In this document: piece after piece, positions 44,337-55,484 of the stretch
How positions within the stretch are numbered: position 1 is the stretch's first letter
How the letters are laid out: the number at the start of each line of letters is the position of its first letter
NCBI GenBank assembly: GCA_020740775.1
Contig: JAHEWK010000029.1
Location: 372,001-436,000 of the forward strand
Source of the DNA: Ilyonectria destructans
Taxonomy: Eukaryota; Ascomycota; Sordariomycetes; Hypocreales; Nectriaceae
DNA: 64,000 nucleotides
Direction of reading: 5' to 3'
The notes under the pieces: model-generated
Database searches by the model: none
What the model was told of the DNA's origin: nothing
What the model saw: only the letters and a program-made list of their open reading frames with translations
Position numbers and translations under genes: made by a program

Positions 44337-45835
44337 GAGAGAGAGAGAGAGACTTGTATTTAACGCCAGGGGAGCGCGGGGCGCTCCTGCCTCCCTGGGG
44401 GCATGTGGCGTGCAGAAGACTATCTAACATCTGACAGCTAACAGCTAAGCTAACAGCAGCTATAGGATATCCTGCACATCTGGCCTAGTAGCTAGGAAAG
44501 TTTCAATCCGCACCCGTGGGCTCCTTCATTCGAGCTCGTGTTCGGTCTGTAGCTGGCTAAAGGGGTCTTGAAGTCAAGGTCTTAGGTCGTTGAGAGAGTC
44601 TCTCAAGGGGGCTGCTAGGGCTGCTAGCAGGGAAAGGAAAGGGATCTGCTGGCCTATCTCTTGAGAGAGGGCGGGCAGATTGTCTCAAAGAACCGAGTGG
44701 TCTCCAGGAAGGCAGCAAAGTCCGTGGGGCTAGCTATTAGGCGTAGCCAATAGTCCCTTGGGGTCTTTGGATTGGGTTTGAAGACCGGCCACAGCTGCTG
44801 CAGCTGCTTAGTCTTCTGACAGTGGATGAGATGCTCTGGAGCCCGAAGCCCTCCGCAGGAGCAGCGTTGGTTGTCTTTATGTTTGAACCGGCGATGATAC
44901 CAGTCGAAGTCTCCGTGGCCTGATCTTGCAGCTAGCAGGTTGTGTAGGACTGGGCGAGGGAGGTCTAGTTCCTTTGGGCAGGCTAGGGAGGCTGCGAGAC
45001 CTAGGTCTCGATATCCTCGGCAGGTAGGGGCTGTTGCCACCCACCAGTCTGAGAATTGGGTCCTGATCTTTGCCTTTCTCAAGCCGCCGATTCCGGCTAT
45101 TGTAGGCGGCGCCCACTTATCTTCCGGAAGCGCGGCTCCTGCCTTTGCTAGCTGGTCGGCCTTTTCATTTCCTTCGATACCCTGATGCCCTGGGACCCAA
45201 TGGACCTGGACCCGGGCTGTGGCAGCCATCTGCTGGAAGTCTAGGAAGGCCTCTTGCGAGCTAGCTGGGGCATCCCCTAGCAGCCCTTGGATGGCCGATG
45301 TGTTGTCAATGCAGGTGTGGATTTGAGTGTTCCGGTTGATCTGACAGGCTCGTCGGAGCCCGTGTCGGGCTCCTTCAGCCTCTCCGTCGAAGACTTCTGC
45401 AAGGCCAAGTCGGCCTTTTCCTTCGGCTACCTTCCTGCCTGCTCGGTAGATAACGTAGCCCCAGCCAACAGCTCCAGTAGGGCCCTTTGATCCATCTGAA
45501 TAGACAATTAGATCGTTATCTGGGACTGTTTCCAGCCAGGCCCGGAAGGTCTTGGCTGTTTCCTCTTTGGACCCCTTATCGACTAGCGTTGCTGGAGGCG
45601 GCTGATACCTCTTGGGCAGGATCTTCGGCCTTGGGGTTCTAGGGAGCAGTCTAGCTGCTCGCTGTATCCTTGTCCGTGCTGGCTGGAATCCGCCGTAGCC
45701 CCTGCCTCGTGGAAATGGTCGTCTGGCTACTCTGTGTGTCAGAGGGTGGTCTTGGTCAACAGTCCGAAGGCGTTGACAACAAGACCATAGAGGCCCTTCC
45801 ACAAGAGCATCTGCGTGGTTACAGACTAGGAGACT
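44337..45835 (-). mobile_element. Second LINE type with intact-looking RNase H, 5'-truncated
   Basis: The minus-strand frame 45802-44654 (382 codons) encodes an RNase H domain with expected acidic sites: IVYSDGSKGPTGAVGW, GEAEGARHGL, CIDNTSAIQGLL and HWVPGHQGIEGNEKADQLA. It is followed by RSGHGDFDWYHRRFKHKDNQ and a CxC..H knuckle. The reverse transcriptase is missing (5'-truncated at about 45835). The 3' end reads GGCGTTAAATACAAG followed by a (TC)n tail (44337-44353), unlike the CCGGGCGAAATAAA ends of the other LINEs, so it belongs to a different family. Confidence 0.75.
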
Positions 45836-46949
45836 TTGTCGTATATGAAATATGTCACATCAAGCTCGAGAGGGGCAAGCATCTCTCTGCCGCACTTCTT
45901 AATTTTGTTTAAAAAATAAAACTTCCTTGCCCGATCGGTGACAGAGTTGCGGAGTTGACTTTGGTCGAATAGTGTTGCTTATTCTCGCAGTGCAGAAGAG
46001 AACGATGAGATGGATAAGCAGTGCGGGAGGTTTTGTATCTGGACGGGAACTGTCGTTTTGGTAAATAGTGGTGAGCACCTGTTTAGGACGTTGTTTCCAG
46101 GATGGGACGACTTTCGCAACGAGACACCATAGAACAACCTCATGGTGATTTAGTGAGAGTCCAAAGGCACCGAGACGATCATTTGAGTTAGGCTAAAAAG
46201 AATGTTTATGACTCAAGCTACTGGGCTGGGCTACTCGGCATTACGCCGGGCACGGAACACGAGCATTGTATACTCGGTATCTTTGACAGCTTGCATTCAA
46301 GTCGTCGAACGTAGTCTGCTGGAACTCTCTAGGCTACACGCGATTGTAAGTGGTAAATTTATCCTTTGGTCGTGCAAACTCAAAATGTCGTAGGCTGTTA
46401 CATTGCTCGGCCCGATTTCTCTGGAGGGGTCTCATTAAAAATCGTACTTGGCAATCACTTTGAACCTTTTTTTTTTCTTTGTGAATTGGGTTGAGTTTGA
46501 ACAGCGTCAGAATTGGTGAGCAAATGCAGGCTTTGGTTTGCATCTTTACATCAACTGAAACCTAAAAGCCTCACTAAGGCATCAGATCAATAATAATCTG
46601 GTATATGTTTTCCCGGATGATAATTTTCCCTCTTACATTCCCATTTGCATTCAGCATATTGGATCAGACAAGATATTGCACTGCTAGCTGGACGCTGGAG
46701 CGAGTGTGTCCCTTCATGCTGGCCACATTGAATCTCTCCTCATTCGACTCAGGAAACATTCAGATACCGTCAAAAGCTTCCGAAACAGAAATTGAATTCA
46801 AATGCGTCTACTGTGCGCAGAGCGAGAATTCTTTTACTTCCTATGAGCAGCAGGTCGGATTCTCGACTCTGGATCACCTTTGTTTGGACGAGATCGTCAA
46901 TCCCCTCATCTAGCGCCGCATTTCTTGCGCTCGTTAGTCTCCAGTCGAC
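45836..46949. other. Intergenic stretch, nothing firm
   Basis: A plus frame at 46605-46913 (CVYCAQSENSFTSYEQQVGF) ends just before the F-box-like gene and could be a leader or lost exon, but no splice links them. Confidence 0.4.
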
Positions 46950-47696
46950 ATGGAGATGCTGAGACAGACTCTGGTTAGTCTTCTAAGCCTCGGGGGGGAA
47001 ATCGGAGCCGTCGCTACTCAGTTCATCTTTGGAAACCATGCAGCAAGCCGCAACGTCATGCTGGTAAGGCAATGCTTTACGCGGTATCCCATCATCACCA
47101 GCATATTTGACCGGCTCTCAGCGACAGACGTTTCGGCATGTTTGTGCGCGATGGAAATCGAGCTTGATAGTGCGATCAGGGACAGATACCTAAATCCATT
47201 GAGGGATATGCCAGAGCTCGAGAGCTGGTTCTGCAACATGAAGAGGGGGGGTAATAAGATTCTATTAATCGGGAGGGATGTGCAGAGGTTGATGCAAAGG
47301 ATTGATGATCCCATCAACTACAACTGGACAAGACGAGGCCAACTGGTGCTGTGGGTGGCGGTCATTGACTCCCTCTCAGCTAATGCTTGTCAGCCGACAA
47401 GCGAGACTATGGGTACGATCGGAGCTTCATTCAAGCACCCACCTACTGGGTGCAGGCCCACTTGCAAAGTGAACACATTCCCCACAAACTGGTTCGGTTA
47501 TGAGCGTATAAACAAAAACAACATTACGGTCTTGTTCTACATCCCGGAAAACAACAACAATGGCAGCAGAACCGCGATCTTACGCTGCAATGCAGATAAT
47601 GGCCTTGTCTGGAGTGCAAATGACAGCGGATCCCTGCTTAAAACCGTTGGCAAGTACAATGATGAGAAAAACACAAAGATAAGCGTCCTGTGTTGA
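46950..47696 (+). CDS. F-box-like hypothetical protein
   Basis: Intact, intronless 248-residue frame from ATG 46950 to TGA 47694-47696. Residues 45-130 (IITSIFDRLSATDVSACLCA, then YLNPLRDMPELESWFCNMKR and LLIGRDVQRLMQRIDDPINY) have the spacing of fungal F-box-like proteins, whose F-box recruits SCF ubiquitin ligase. The N-terminal Leu-rich part is short and the C-terminus has no repeats I recognise. Fungal genomes carry many unassigned proteins of this kind. The F-box call is from pattern and is tentative. Confidence 0.55.
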   Translation: MEMLRQTLVSLLSLGGEIGAVATQFIFGNHAASRNVMLVRQCFTRYPIITSIFDRLSATDVSACLCAMEIELDSAIRDRYLNPLRDMPELESWFCNMKRGGNKILLIGRDVQRLMQRIDDPINYNWTRRGQLVLWVAVIDSLSANACQPTSETMGTIGASFKHPPTGCRPTCKVNTFPTNWFGYERINKNNITVLFYIPENNNNGSRTAILRCNADNGLVWSANDSGSLLKTVGKYNDEKNTKISVLC

Positions 47697-47910
47697 CATC
47701 TCCAAGCGCCTCAACCGCCAATTGAAACGATTAACAGTGCCAGAATTCAGCGTCGCCACGAGCGGCACAAAGGCGCGGTTTTTCATCTCGTGGAGTCATT
47801 GGGAGTTTGATTACTAGATGGATAATATCGAAAGTTTTCTACTTCAGAGGCTGGTTCATTGTTCAGAGATCCACAAGTATGTACACTTTTTTTGCCCCCA
47901 TTCATACCAC

Positions 47911-50428
47911 CTAACTCACCACCCACTCCAGCTCTTCTGATTCATCTTCGCTCCCGACTCCAGCCCATCCACTCGGGTTATTACTGCCCAAGAACCGATT
48001 ATCGCTCTCCAGAAACCCTGTTTCGCCAATCCCGACGTCCTGGGGGTCCCACCGGAACGGCAGGGAGCTCTCGAGCCTCCAGCCTAGCCGCTCGCTGAGG
48101 TCATCGTTCGAGGTACCCTTACCATTGACGTTGCCGAATGGCTGGCACAACATTATTAGGAGCTTCAAAGACAGGCTGACGCGGTCGGCCTCGGCAGTCG
48201 TCGGAACTCTGAGGATGTAGGCGAGGGAGGACGGGTTCGGGAGGGTGCTAGTACAGGTTGTGGGTTGGATGTAAGATGACAGTTTGTCGTGGATAGGGAT
48301 GAGGCAGTCTTGAAACTTGAGGGCTACTGAGTCCGTGGTGCTGCAGAAGGAGAGTATATCGAGGCAGATGCGGGCTTGGGTGAGGTCCTCTTCCCAGTAT
48401 GAGCGAGGGAACGAGTGTACTTGCTTTTGGGCGACAGAGTGCAGCAGCACGATGCAGGAGGTAAATGATTGGAAGCTAAAGAAAGATATTAGGATCCATT
48501 AACTGAGGCATAGTGGGGAGTGGATTTCAACTAACATAATAAGCCAGCATTTTTTAAATACTCCCTTTTCTGTGTGCAACAGGCCTAGTATCCGGGCCGA
48601 GTGTCTTGCTGCGGTCACAGCTTGATCTGCATGGTTAAGAAACGTATCCTCCAAAGGCTTCGACAGAATATCATCCCCACGATCAATCCCGGAAGACCGA
48701 ACGAACTGTGAGGTGATTCGGCGATAGAGCAGCATCGTTGTTCCGAGATAGAGGAGATGAGTCGCCAAGATGGATCGCCGGGCTTCAAGCGGAAGATCTG
48801 CGCGGCAGATATTGGCGAGATGCATTTGACTAGGGAGCTGGTTGTGCCAGTCCTGAATTTCCTTATTTATGGAATCCATCGCTTGGCTGGTCAGCTCCTT
48901 GGAGGACAGATGCATCCGCAGAATGTCGGCGTTTAGAAGGGAGATCTTGGTCATCTCCGTCTGGACAACTGTGGCATACTGTAAGCGAAGTAACGGAAAT
49001 GGTCCATGGATTAGCTTACTGTGGCTAATATCACACGAATGATCGGCTTCCACATCTACCAACTGTAGTGATGTCAGTCTTAGCTGACCGTAAAAGAAAG
49101 GTCGAGGTATAATACCGGAACCACTTCCCGGAAAGATATACCACCACCTGGGATATATCCAAGAGTTGAAGAAAGCCAACTAAACAGAGTTAGTGAATGT
49201 CGATGAGACTGGTTCAGATCAGCTTGCCTCGAAAAGAATAATAATGTTCTCCACGTCCTCCGATAGTCGACCCATTCGTCTGGGGAGAGCCCCGGATAAT
49301 GACACGATTTCTCGTTCAGGTTATGCCTCTTCGACATGCTCAGACCAACCTCTATGCAAATAGCGTTAGCTCTATCGAAAAATAATAGGGTATCGCGGGA
49401 GGGAATGAGTTCACGAACCAATGTAAGCAAGTGAAACCGTCGCCTTAGTCATAATGTTGTACATAGCTAGCAGCGTGCAGGCCTTGATTGCGTCGAGTGG
49501 CTGCTCTTCCATCAAACTCTCAAAGAAGTGTTTAGCCACGTCGTAGAAGACGCCATCCATCCCGACCTCGAAATCGTCAGCGTTGTACTGAACCCCAACA
49601 GCTGCAACTGCGGCGAGGCAGCATATGGCAGTCTTTCGACTTGGTATGGGACAACCATCGCTTCCAAACACATGCTCGTAGTAACCTGCAACTTGTTCGC
49701 AGGAGAAGACATGGAATAGCTTCCCGCTGGAGCTGAAAAAGCTGTCGACGGCGGCTTGTGTAGTAGAGGCGCTGGGGATTACGAGGGAGATCAGGAATGT
49801 TGACGCATCTGCCGGTACTTCTCCCAGTGCTGAGGAGGGAGTGGGGAGATGGGCCTTTCCATGCCCATCATCCCCGACGCGCGATTCGTAGAGGGTGCGG
49901 GCGATTGCGGTTTCGCGCACTGGAGTAAGAGATCCGAGCGACTGCTCCTCAGACCCAGTCGTGGGACTCGAGAGACTGCTGCCCCCTGGGCTGGTGCTGG
50001 AGGAACCGCTAACCAAGGAGCGAAAGTCGTCGGTGGAGCGGATTTGTTGTAGCAAACGGTCTGTTTCTTGGCCAGGTTTGGCTTGTAACGCACAGAAAAG
50101 CGTCTCCAATGTTTGTAGTCGCGACTTTAGAGCGGCTCTCCTCGACTGGTACTCGTAGCGACAGGACCGTTGCTTGGCAGTGCAGGTGCCACACCGTGGT
50201 CTGCGGCCATCGCACTAGGGATGCACCAGTTAACGGGGAACTGCGAACGGGGACGAGACCAATTACCTTGACTTTGCTCTGGCGACAGTCTTAGCAAGCC
50301 TGTCCCACGCTGCGGATTTTCTCGACGAGCCTCTCACTGGGGACTACCGCACCGCGTAGCCCCGCGACAGTATGGTGCTGTGGTGACTGCTGAGCAGCTG
50401 GCTGGATGGGGCGAAAGGAGGAAACCAT
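47911..50428 (-). pseudogene. Zn2Cys6 transcription factor with a stop codon inside the zinc cluster
   Basis: The six-exon model on the minus strand (50428-50267, 50214-49419, 49351-49228, 49179-49116, 49062-48536, 48475-47911) closes to exactly 746 codons. The zinc cluster is Cys45, 48, 55, 62, 65, 72 (C-x2-C-x6-C-x6-C-x2-C-x6-C). A coiled stretch after it (ALKSRLQTLETLF) and a fungal-type middle domain (FFSSSGKLFHVFS; WRTLLFFSSWLSSTLGYIPG) are present. Codon 46, between the first two Cys, is TAA (50291-50293), so no functional DNA-binding domain can be made from this start. CAA to TAA would be a RIP-type change. All other exons are open, so the lesion is recent or a sequencing error. Confidence 0.82.
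49180..49227 (-). other. GC-AG intron in the Zn2Cys6 gene
   Basis: The donor is AG|GCAAGC and the acceptor TTTAG, 48 bp, with CTAAC just before the acceptor. Removing it joins LLFFS to SWLSSTLGY in frame, as in relatives. GC-AG introns are a small minority in fungi. Confidence 0.75.
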
Positions 50429-51960
50429 GGTGGATCATGGCAAGATACCAAAACTAGAGCCTTGCTGGGTATATTGATCTCTGGAGGGTGATTGCCGTGG
50501 ACAAGAGAGAAATAGAGGTGATACTTGTCCATGATATGGATGTGGGTCTACCCAGTAGGGCATGTGGCGAGCGTCTACGTCTTCCCCAGCTTTAAGAGAG
50601 CTACCTGCTGATCACATGTTTTGAACGAAAACTGCTTGACTCGTGCATCTTGCCTCGAACAGTTAGCGGCTCCAGTGGCTAAGTCCCTGCTGATTACAGG
50701 TGATATCAGAACGCCTCTGACAAGGCCATAACGTTCTCCAAAATTGCTGACAGCCAATAGGAAGGGGTTATGGGAGCTTAAGGTCATCAGCGAAGCCCCA
50801 ACTCTAGTGCAGTTCAGCGGGTGTTCAGCGCGGCCTATCCGATGGTCGCGTTCGCAGTCTAAGGGATAGGCCATTATGCATAGTTCTTTTCAAAAGATGC
50901 ATTTAGACCATCCTGGCAAAATGTTCTTGGTGGAGGTGTCCTGGACGCAGCGCCGGGATCGTCGGGAAGTATTGCCTACTTCGCTGATTTCCTGCGCTTG
51001 GGCATGGCGCTGTGGCAGCACGCATCCGTCACTCATTCAACCTATCGGATCTAGGCCTGAGTCTAGGCTAGGCCTGAACCAGGGAACACTGAAATCGAAA
51101 CTCCTCATCAGGGTCCCACGCTACTGAGTGAATAAACTCCAGGCTTGCCTTAGGCATATTTACTAGGTTCTGAAATGCCCAGGGAGGTGGCAAGCTAGAG
51201 ACACAACGATATGGCGAGTCTCACGTTAGCAACCTTCGTGAGTGATTGTGACATGTCAGACAAGCTTGTCTTGCGCCGCTGTGGCGGTCTTTTCTGTTAT
51301 AGCCTCATCGCCTAGGTTGAAAAGCGGATACGACAAAGGGCCGACTTCTCCTCTCATTGGCGAAGGCGAGCCCGTGTCTCATCTCCCACAACCAAAGGTC
51401 ACGGCCCAAAGCTGAGAAAAGGGATCTCCAGCGAGTCTCGTCCGGCAAATACCGTCTTAGCATGGGTAAATTCGCATGAACCCTTGCTTTTCGCCGCAGA
51501 GTGGCTTGACCTAAAGCTCCCCGTGGCCTAGTCAAATGACACCGTTCACCCCGACGTCTCCATGAATATGTCGATGCTCGCTAGGATCGGCATTACCGAC
51601 CCCCTTTGCCAGTTAGACAAAGTTATCCCATGCAGGGGGTTGCCAAGCTGGCCAATGGCTTCAGCCACGAATGACGAGAAAACTTGATCCTGAGCCAACT
51701 TCCCCATGTCTCGGGGAGCCCGCCCGTGCCATCGCAATTCGATCCTAATGGGCTTAGCCTTGGGAGGCTGGGAGCGCCAAAGGGCAAGCTCTTGAGGGAC
51801 TTTCAAGATGGTTTCTTATGTCATTGCTCGGGCAGCGCATCCGAGCCGCATTTGTTCGCGTCCATCGACAAAAACTCATCCTCCGATACTTCTCATTCGT
51901 TTTTTCTTGCCATCCTCCCCATCGTACCATGTCCGGCTTGGTCCTCCCTATCCAGATCCC
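50429..51960. other. Intergenic stretch between divergent genes
   Basis: 1.5 kb between the starts of the minus-strand Zn2Cys6 gene and the plus-strand membrane protein gene. No coding motif seen. It should contain both promoters. Confidence 0.5.
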
Positions 51961-53234
51961 ATGGCAGCCAAGATGGCCGGGGAAACGGGTCCCATCTCGG
52001 CGTCGTTGCCGGTCGATATGATAATTGGCGGCTTTTTCGCGGTTGCGTGTTATAACTGCGTCGAAATCCTTATCTCACTGCTCTATCGCTTTAAGCGCCA
52101 CGATGGCCTCTATTTCTGGAGCATGGTTACGGCGACAGTGGGAATTGTGCTTCATTCAATAGTGGTGTTGCTGCGCTACTACAGTCTTGGGCCAAACTTT
52201 CCACTGGCTGTTCTGACATGCATTGGCTGGTATGGCATGGTCACTGGCCAGTCTGTTGTTCTCTACTCACGCCTCCATCTCATCATCTCAGATAGAGCAA
52301 AAGCCCGCTGGGTGCTGATCATGATTATGATTAATTTCTGTATCCTTCATATCCCGGTTACAGTCTTATTTCTTGGCAGCAACACTCGAGAATCCAATCG
52401 GTTTCTTACCGCATTTAATATCTACGAGAGGGTCCAACTCGCGGGGTTCTCTATCCAAGAGTCCGTTATCTCCGGTCTTTACATCTGGGAAGCATCTCAT
52501 GGACTCAAGCCCATCTTTGCCATGAAAAAGATGGCGGCGCGCAAAGTTATCCAACAGCTTATCCTCGTCAACGTCCTAGTTGTACTCCTTGACATAAGCC
52601 TTATCATCACTCAATATCTGGATCACTTCCAGATTGCAACGACATACAAGCCGGTAGTTTACAGCATCAAGCTCAAGATGGAATTTGTCGTGCTTAACAG
52701 ACTGCTGCTTCTCGTGCGGCACAAGGAGTGCAACTGCATGCAAGTTGTGGATGAACCTTCCGGTATTCTCCCTCGGCCATCGTATCTCAACATTACAGAA
52801 TGCTGGTCGAATGAGCAAGCTCCGTCTTCCGTGGGATGCAATGACAACGGGATTCAGCTACATCCTGTCCGAGCCGCTGATGCTCCCCCACGGCCAGATA
52901 GTCGCAGTCCTCCTCGACCGTCTCAATTCGCATTGTTTGATGCGGATCCGTACTGTATGTCTCCTCCTAGCTCATTTTTCTGGCTCTTTTTGAAACCCTG
53001 ACAGGTCGGAAGGAAGCTCTATCTTGCGTCAAAAGCAACACTTCCACTCAAATACTCGTTTCCTCAGAATCGTTGACTTCTGTTCAGCCTCACCAGCAGT
53101 CAGACAATGACTCTCAAATTCATCTGGAGTCGACCAACGCCGCCGATGCCTCTGGTCAACTGAAGGTGGCTCGCCGATCTTACTGGCCGACAACATCGCA
53201 AGATAACGTAATTGACCAAGACATCAAATGGTAG
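51961..53234 (+). CDS. Seven-helix integral membrane protein (DUF7703-like)
   Basis: Intact two-exon gene: 51961-52954 and 53005-53234, with a 50-bp intron (GTATGT..GACAG, branch CTGAC), 407 residues. ATG 51961 (MAAKMAGETGPISAS) is preferred because the first helix follows soon after; the frame also opens earlier at 51808. Seven hydrophobic segments are visible (for example GGFFAVACYNCVEILISLL, WYGMVTGQSVVLYSRLHLI, WVLIMIMINFCILHIPVTVL, QLILVNVLVVLLDISLIIT), followed by a 120-residue polar tail. The layout resembles a fungus-specific membrane family of unknown function related in shape to receptor-like proteins. The family name is from memory. It is divergent from the broken Zn2Cys6 gene. Confidence 0.78.
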
Positions 53235-54009
53235 CTTTTCCACCTACCTTCGAACCGCGACCCTCGGGATGACGGCACAGAAAGGCTTCAGTACCGGGTT
53301 GAGCTTGTGTGACAGCCGAGTTCATACCCGAGCTGGAGGAGCAAATTCTATTCATCCAACATATATGGTCGATACCAATCCGGCAAGGCTTTTTGCATTG
53401 CCACGTTGGACCAGCACACTGGGCATACCAGATAGAAAGCCCTTGTATCTCTGTGACGAGGAACCTCTGATAACAGAGGCATATGCCTTGTCCCGAGAAG
53501 GGATGATGCTACTTGCCCGCGTTTGAAAGTGACGGGTCATATAGAAGATGAGGTGTATATGGATTCACTCGGATTTTCAACTGGGTCATAGAACCCTACC
53601 AGTAGGACGCCCTTCAATTTGGTGATCCTCTGCGAGTACCGCTGGGTACGTCATGGGTTACTTATGAGGGAGGGGTCAGTGTGCGGCTTGTGGAGGATAT
53701 TATAGTACTCCATAGCCCGCCAAATCAAGATGTAGAGCTTGGAGCTCATAACACCCAATACGATGGAGTGCCTGACAGTTCATGAATAAAAACAAGCACA
53801 TCAGCCGCTGAGGGCCTTATTCTATACAATTTAAGTCCGTGGTGGTTTTCGTTGAAAGGGAGCTAATAGTTAGCATCCCAACAAACGGAACTATAGAACA
53901 CGAGGAGTTAGGTCCTGTTGCGGTCTCACCTCGTTACTTATTGGCTTTTCTATTTTACTATGATGCATTGGGAAAGAACCGACACCACCTCCATTAAGGC
54001 ACGAGTCGG
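53235..54009. other. Intergenic stretch, nothing recognised
   Basis: No family-like frame. The right end leads into a decayed hAT transposase tail. Confidence 0.45.
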
Positions 54010-54429
54010 GTGGATAAAACACTTGTCTACTATATAGCTCTAGCACTTTATCCAGTCTTGGACTTTCTGACAATCCAGCTGATGTCAGCTGAGTTTGAGA
54101 GGTTATTTCCAGCTGCTGTAAAGATGGTCTTGGGGCCGTGTATGGACCTAGATGCTGAGATTATCGCTATTTTCCAGGTTTTACGCTCTTAATACTGTAC
54201 TGGCCTTATCAAGGATCTAGGTTTATTGCTTAACTCATATCTTGAAAGTAAGCTGAATGCCGGTTATGGGACTCTAAGTGACGACGAACCAGTGCTTGCT
54301 GAGTCAAAATGGCTATTGGAGGGCGAAGACAGTGCCAGCGAGGTTGATGAATCATTACAGCAGCAACAGGCTGAAGAGTTAGCGTCAATCTCTGAAAGTG
54401 AGGCTGAATATGCGCCGTTGAGGTTGTAA
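54010..54429 (+). pseudogene. hAT transposase C-terminal (dimerisation) fragment
   Basis: The frame reads YPVLDFLTIQLMSAEFERLF, LRS then TAA (54190-54192) then YCTGLIKDLG, and an acidic tail ending at TAA 54427-54429. LTIQLMSAEFERLF corresponds to the hAT dimerisation motif (LSIPATSAEPERVFS type) and the stop falls where family members have Trp. TGG to TAA needs two C:G to T:A changes and fits RIP. No end repeats were identified. Confidence 0.65.
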
Positions 54430-54844
54430 ATAGCCTCAAAAGTCCACTTATGAATATACGTGTATACATCCATTCCACTCCGCTCGAATATGTGTAACAT
54501 CTACTATGTAATTGCCTGAGAAACCGTACATTCACTCTACTCAGTCCAATGTGGAGCGGATGTAGTGGTTCCAACCCTTAGTGAACCTATTCAATGTTTA
54601 GATAGCCCGATGTGAGATGCGGCAAGGTTATGTTACCTCTTCAAAGGCTTTGGATGGCTTGGCAGTTTTCCCGATGTTTAGGAAATCGAACAGGCTTATC
54701 CAGAACAAGGGCCTGCATCCTCAGCGAGCACTTCGCCAGTAACGACCCAACTAAGTAGCTCATTACATTTGGTACCGCGCCTAATGAGCCTGAGATCATG
54801 CCTATTGAGAGTCTCGAGAGCTCGGGACTCTCATCATCACTGTA

Positions 54845-55137
54845 CATACAGCCATGGAACCATATGATGCGAAACGCGAACAGGTGGTACAGAAGCTAGC
54901 CGATGCTGGTGCTCTCGGACGCGACCTGGTGTTTAGCCATGGTGCCTCGGTCTCGGATCGTGAGATTGAGGCAATTGCCGTCACAGGAGCAGGTGTGGTG
55001 GGCACACCATACACCGAACTGCAGCTGGGCATGGGATTCCCTATTGTCTTTCCCGTCATGGACAGAGGTTGCCGAGCCTGCCTAGGCCTAGATATAACTT
55101 TGAATTAAGGTAACGACTTTATAGCGCAGATGCGACC
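54845..55137 (+). pseudogene. Amidohydrolase fragment (Mtad/SAH-deaminase-like)
   Basis: The frame from ATG 54854 reads LGRDLVFSHGASVSDREIEA, then GAGVVGTPYTELQLGMGFPI, then DRGCRACLGLDITLN, followed by TAA and, in the same frame, GNDFIAQMR. This is an internal stretch of a metal-dependent amidohydrolase with the FSHG His and the LGxD Asp of the active site. Both ends of the roughly 450-residue enzyme are missing, so it is a relic. Confidence 0.7.
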
Positions 55138-55484
55138 CTCTTGGGCGCATCAGCCTCAACAGTCTCAATAGGAAAGGGGACAGACGCGGCAGATTACTCG
55201 TTGACGTCTAGGGCCGATCGGCCTCAACAGTCTAAATCGAAAGAGAAAACGGACGTGGCAGAAGGACAAGAGTAAAATTTCCACTGGAGAGTTGCAATCC
55301 TTGCGGGGGAGTTTGTCAAGGTGTGTCTCTATACATTGGTACTATATAAGCTAGTTACACAATCCGGCAAAATAATAGCGTACACAACCCAGGCCCGGGT
55401 CTCCCAGAAAAACGGTACTACAGAGACCAGTAGCCGGATTGACAACCTTGTTGGACATGCTAGTCAGGGGACGAGCGTTTGAGA

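Noticed and set aside
54226..54429. Separate acidic small protein
   Set aside because: It is in frame with, and follows, the hAT dimerisation fragment, and is its acidic tail after a nonsense codon.
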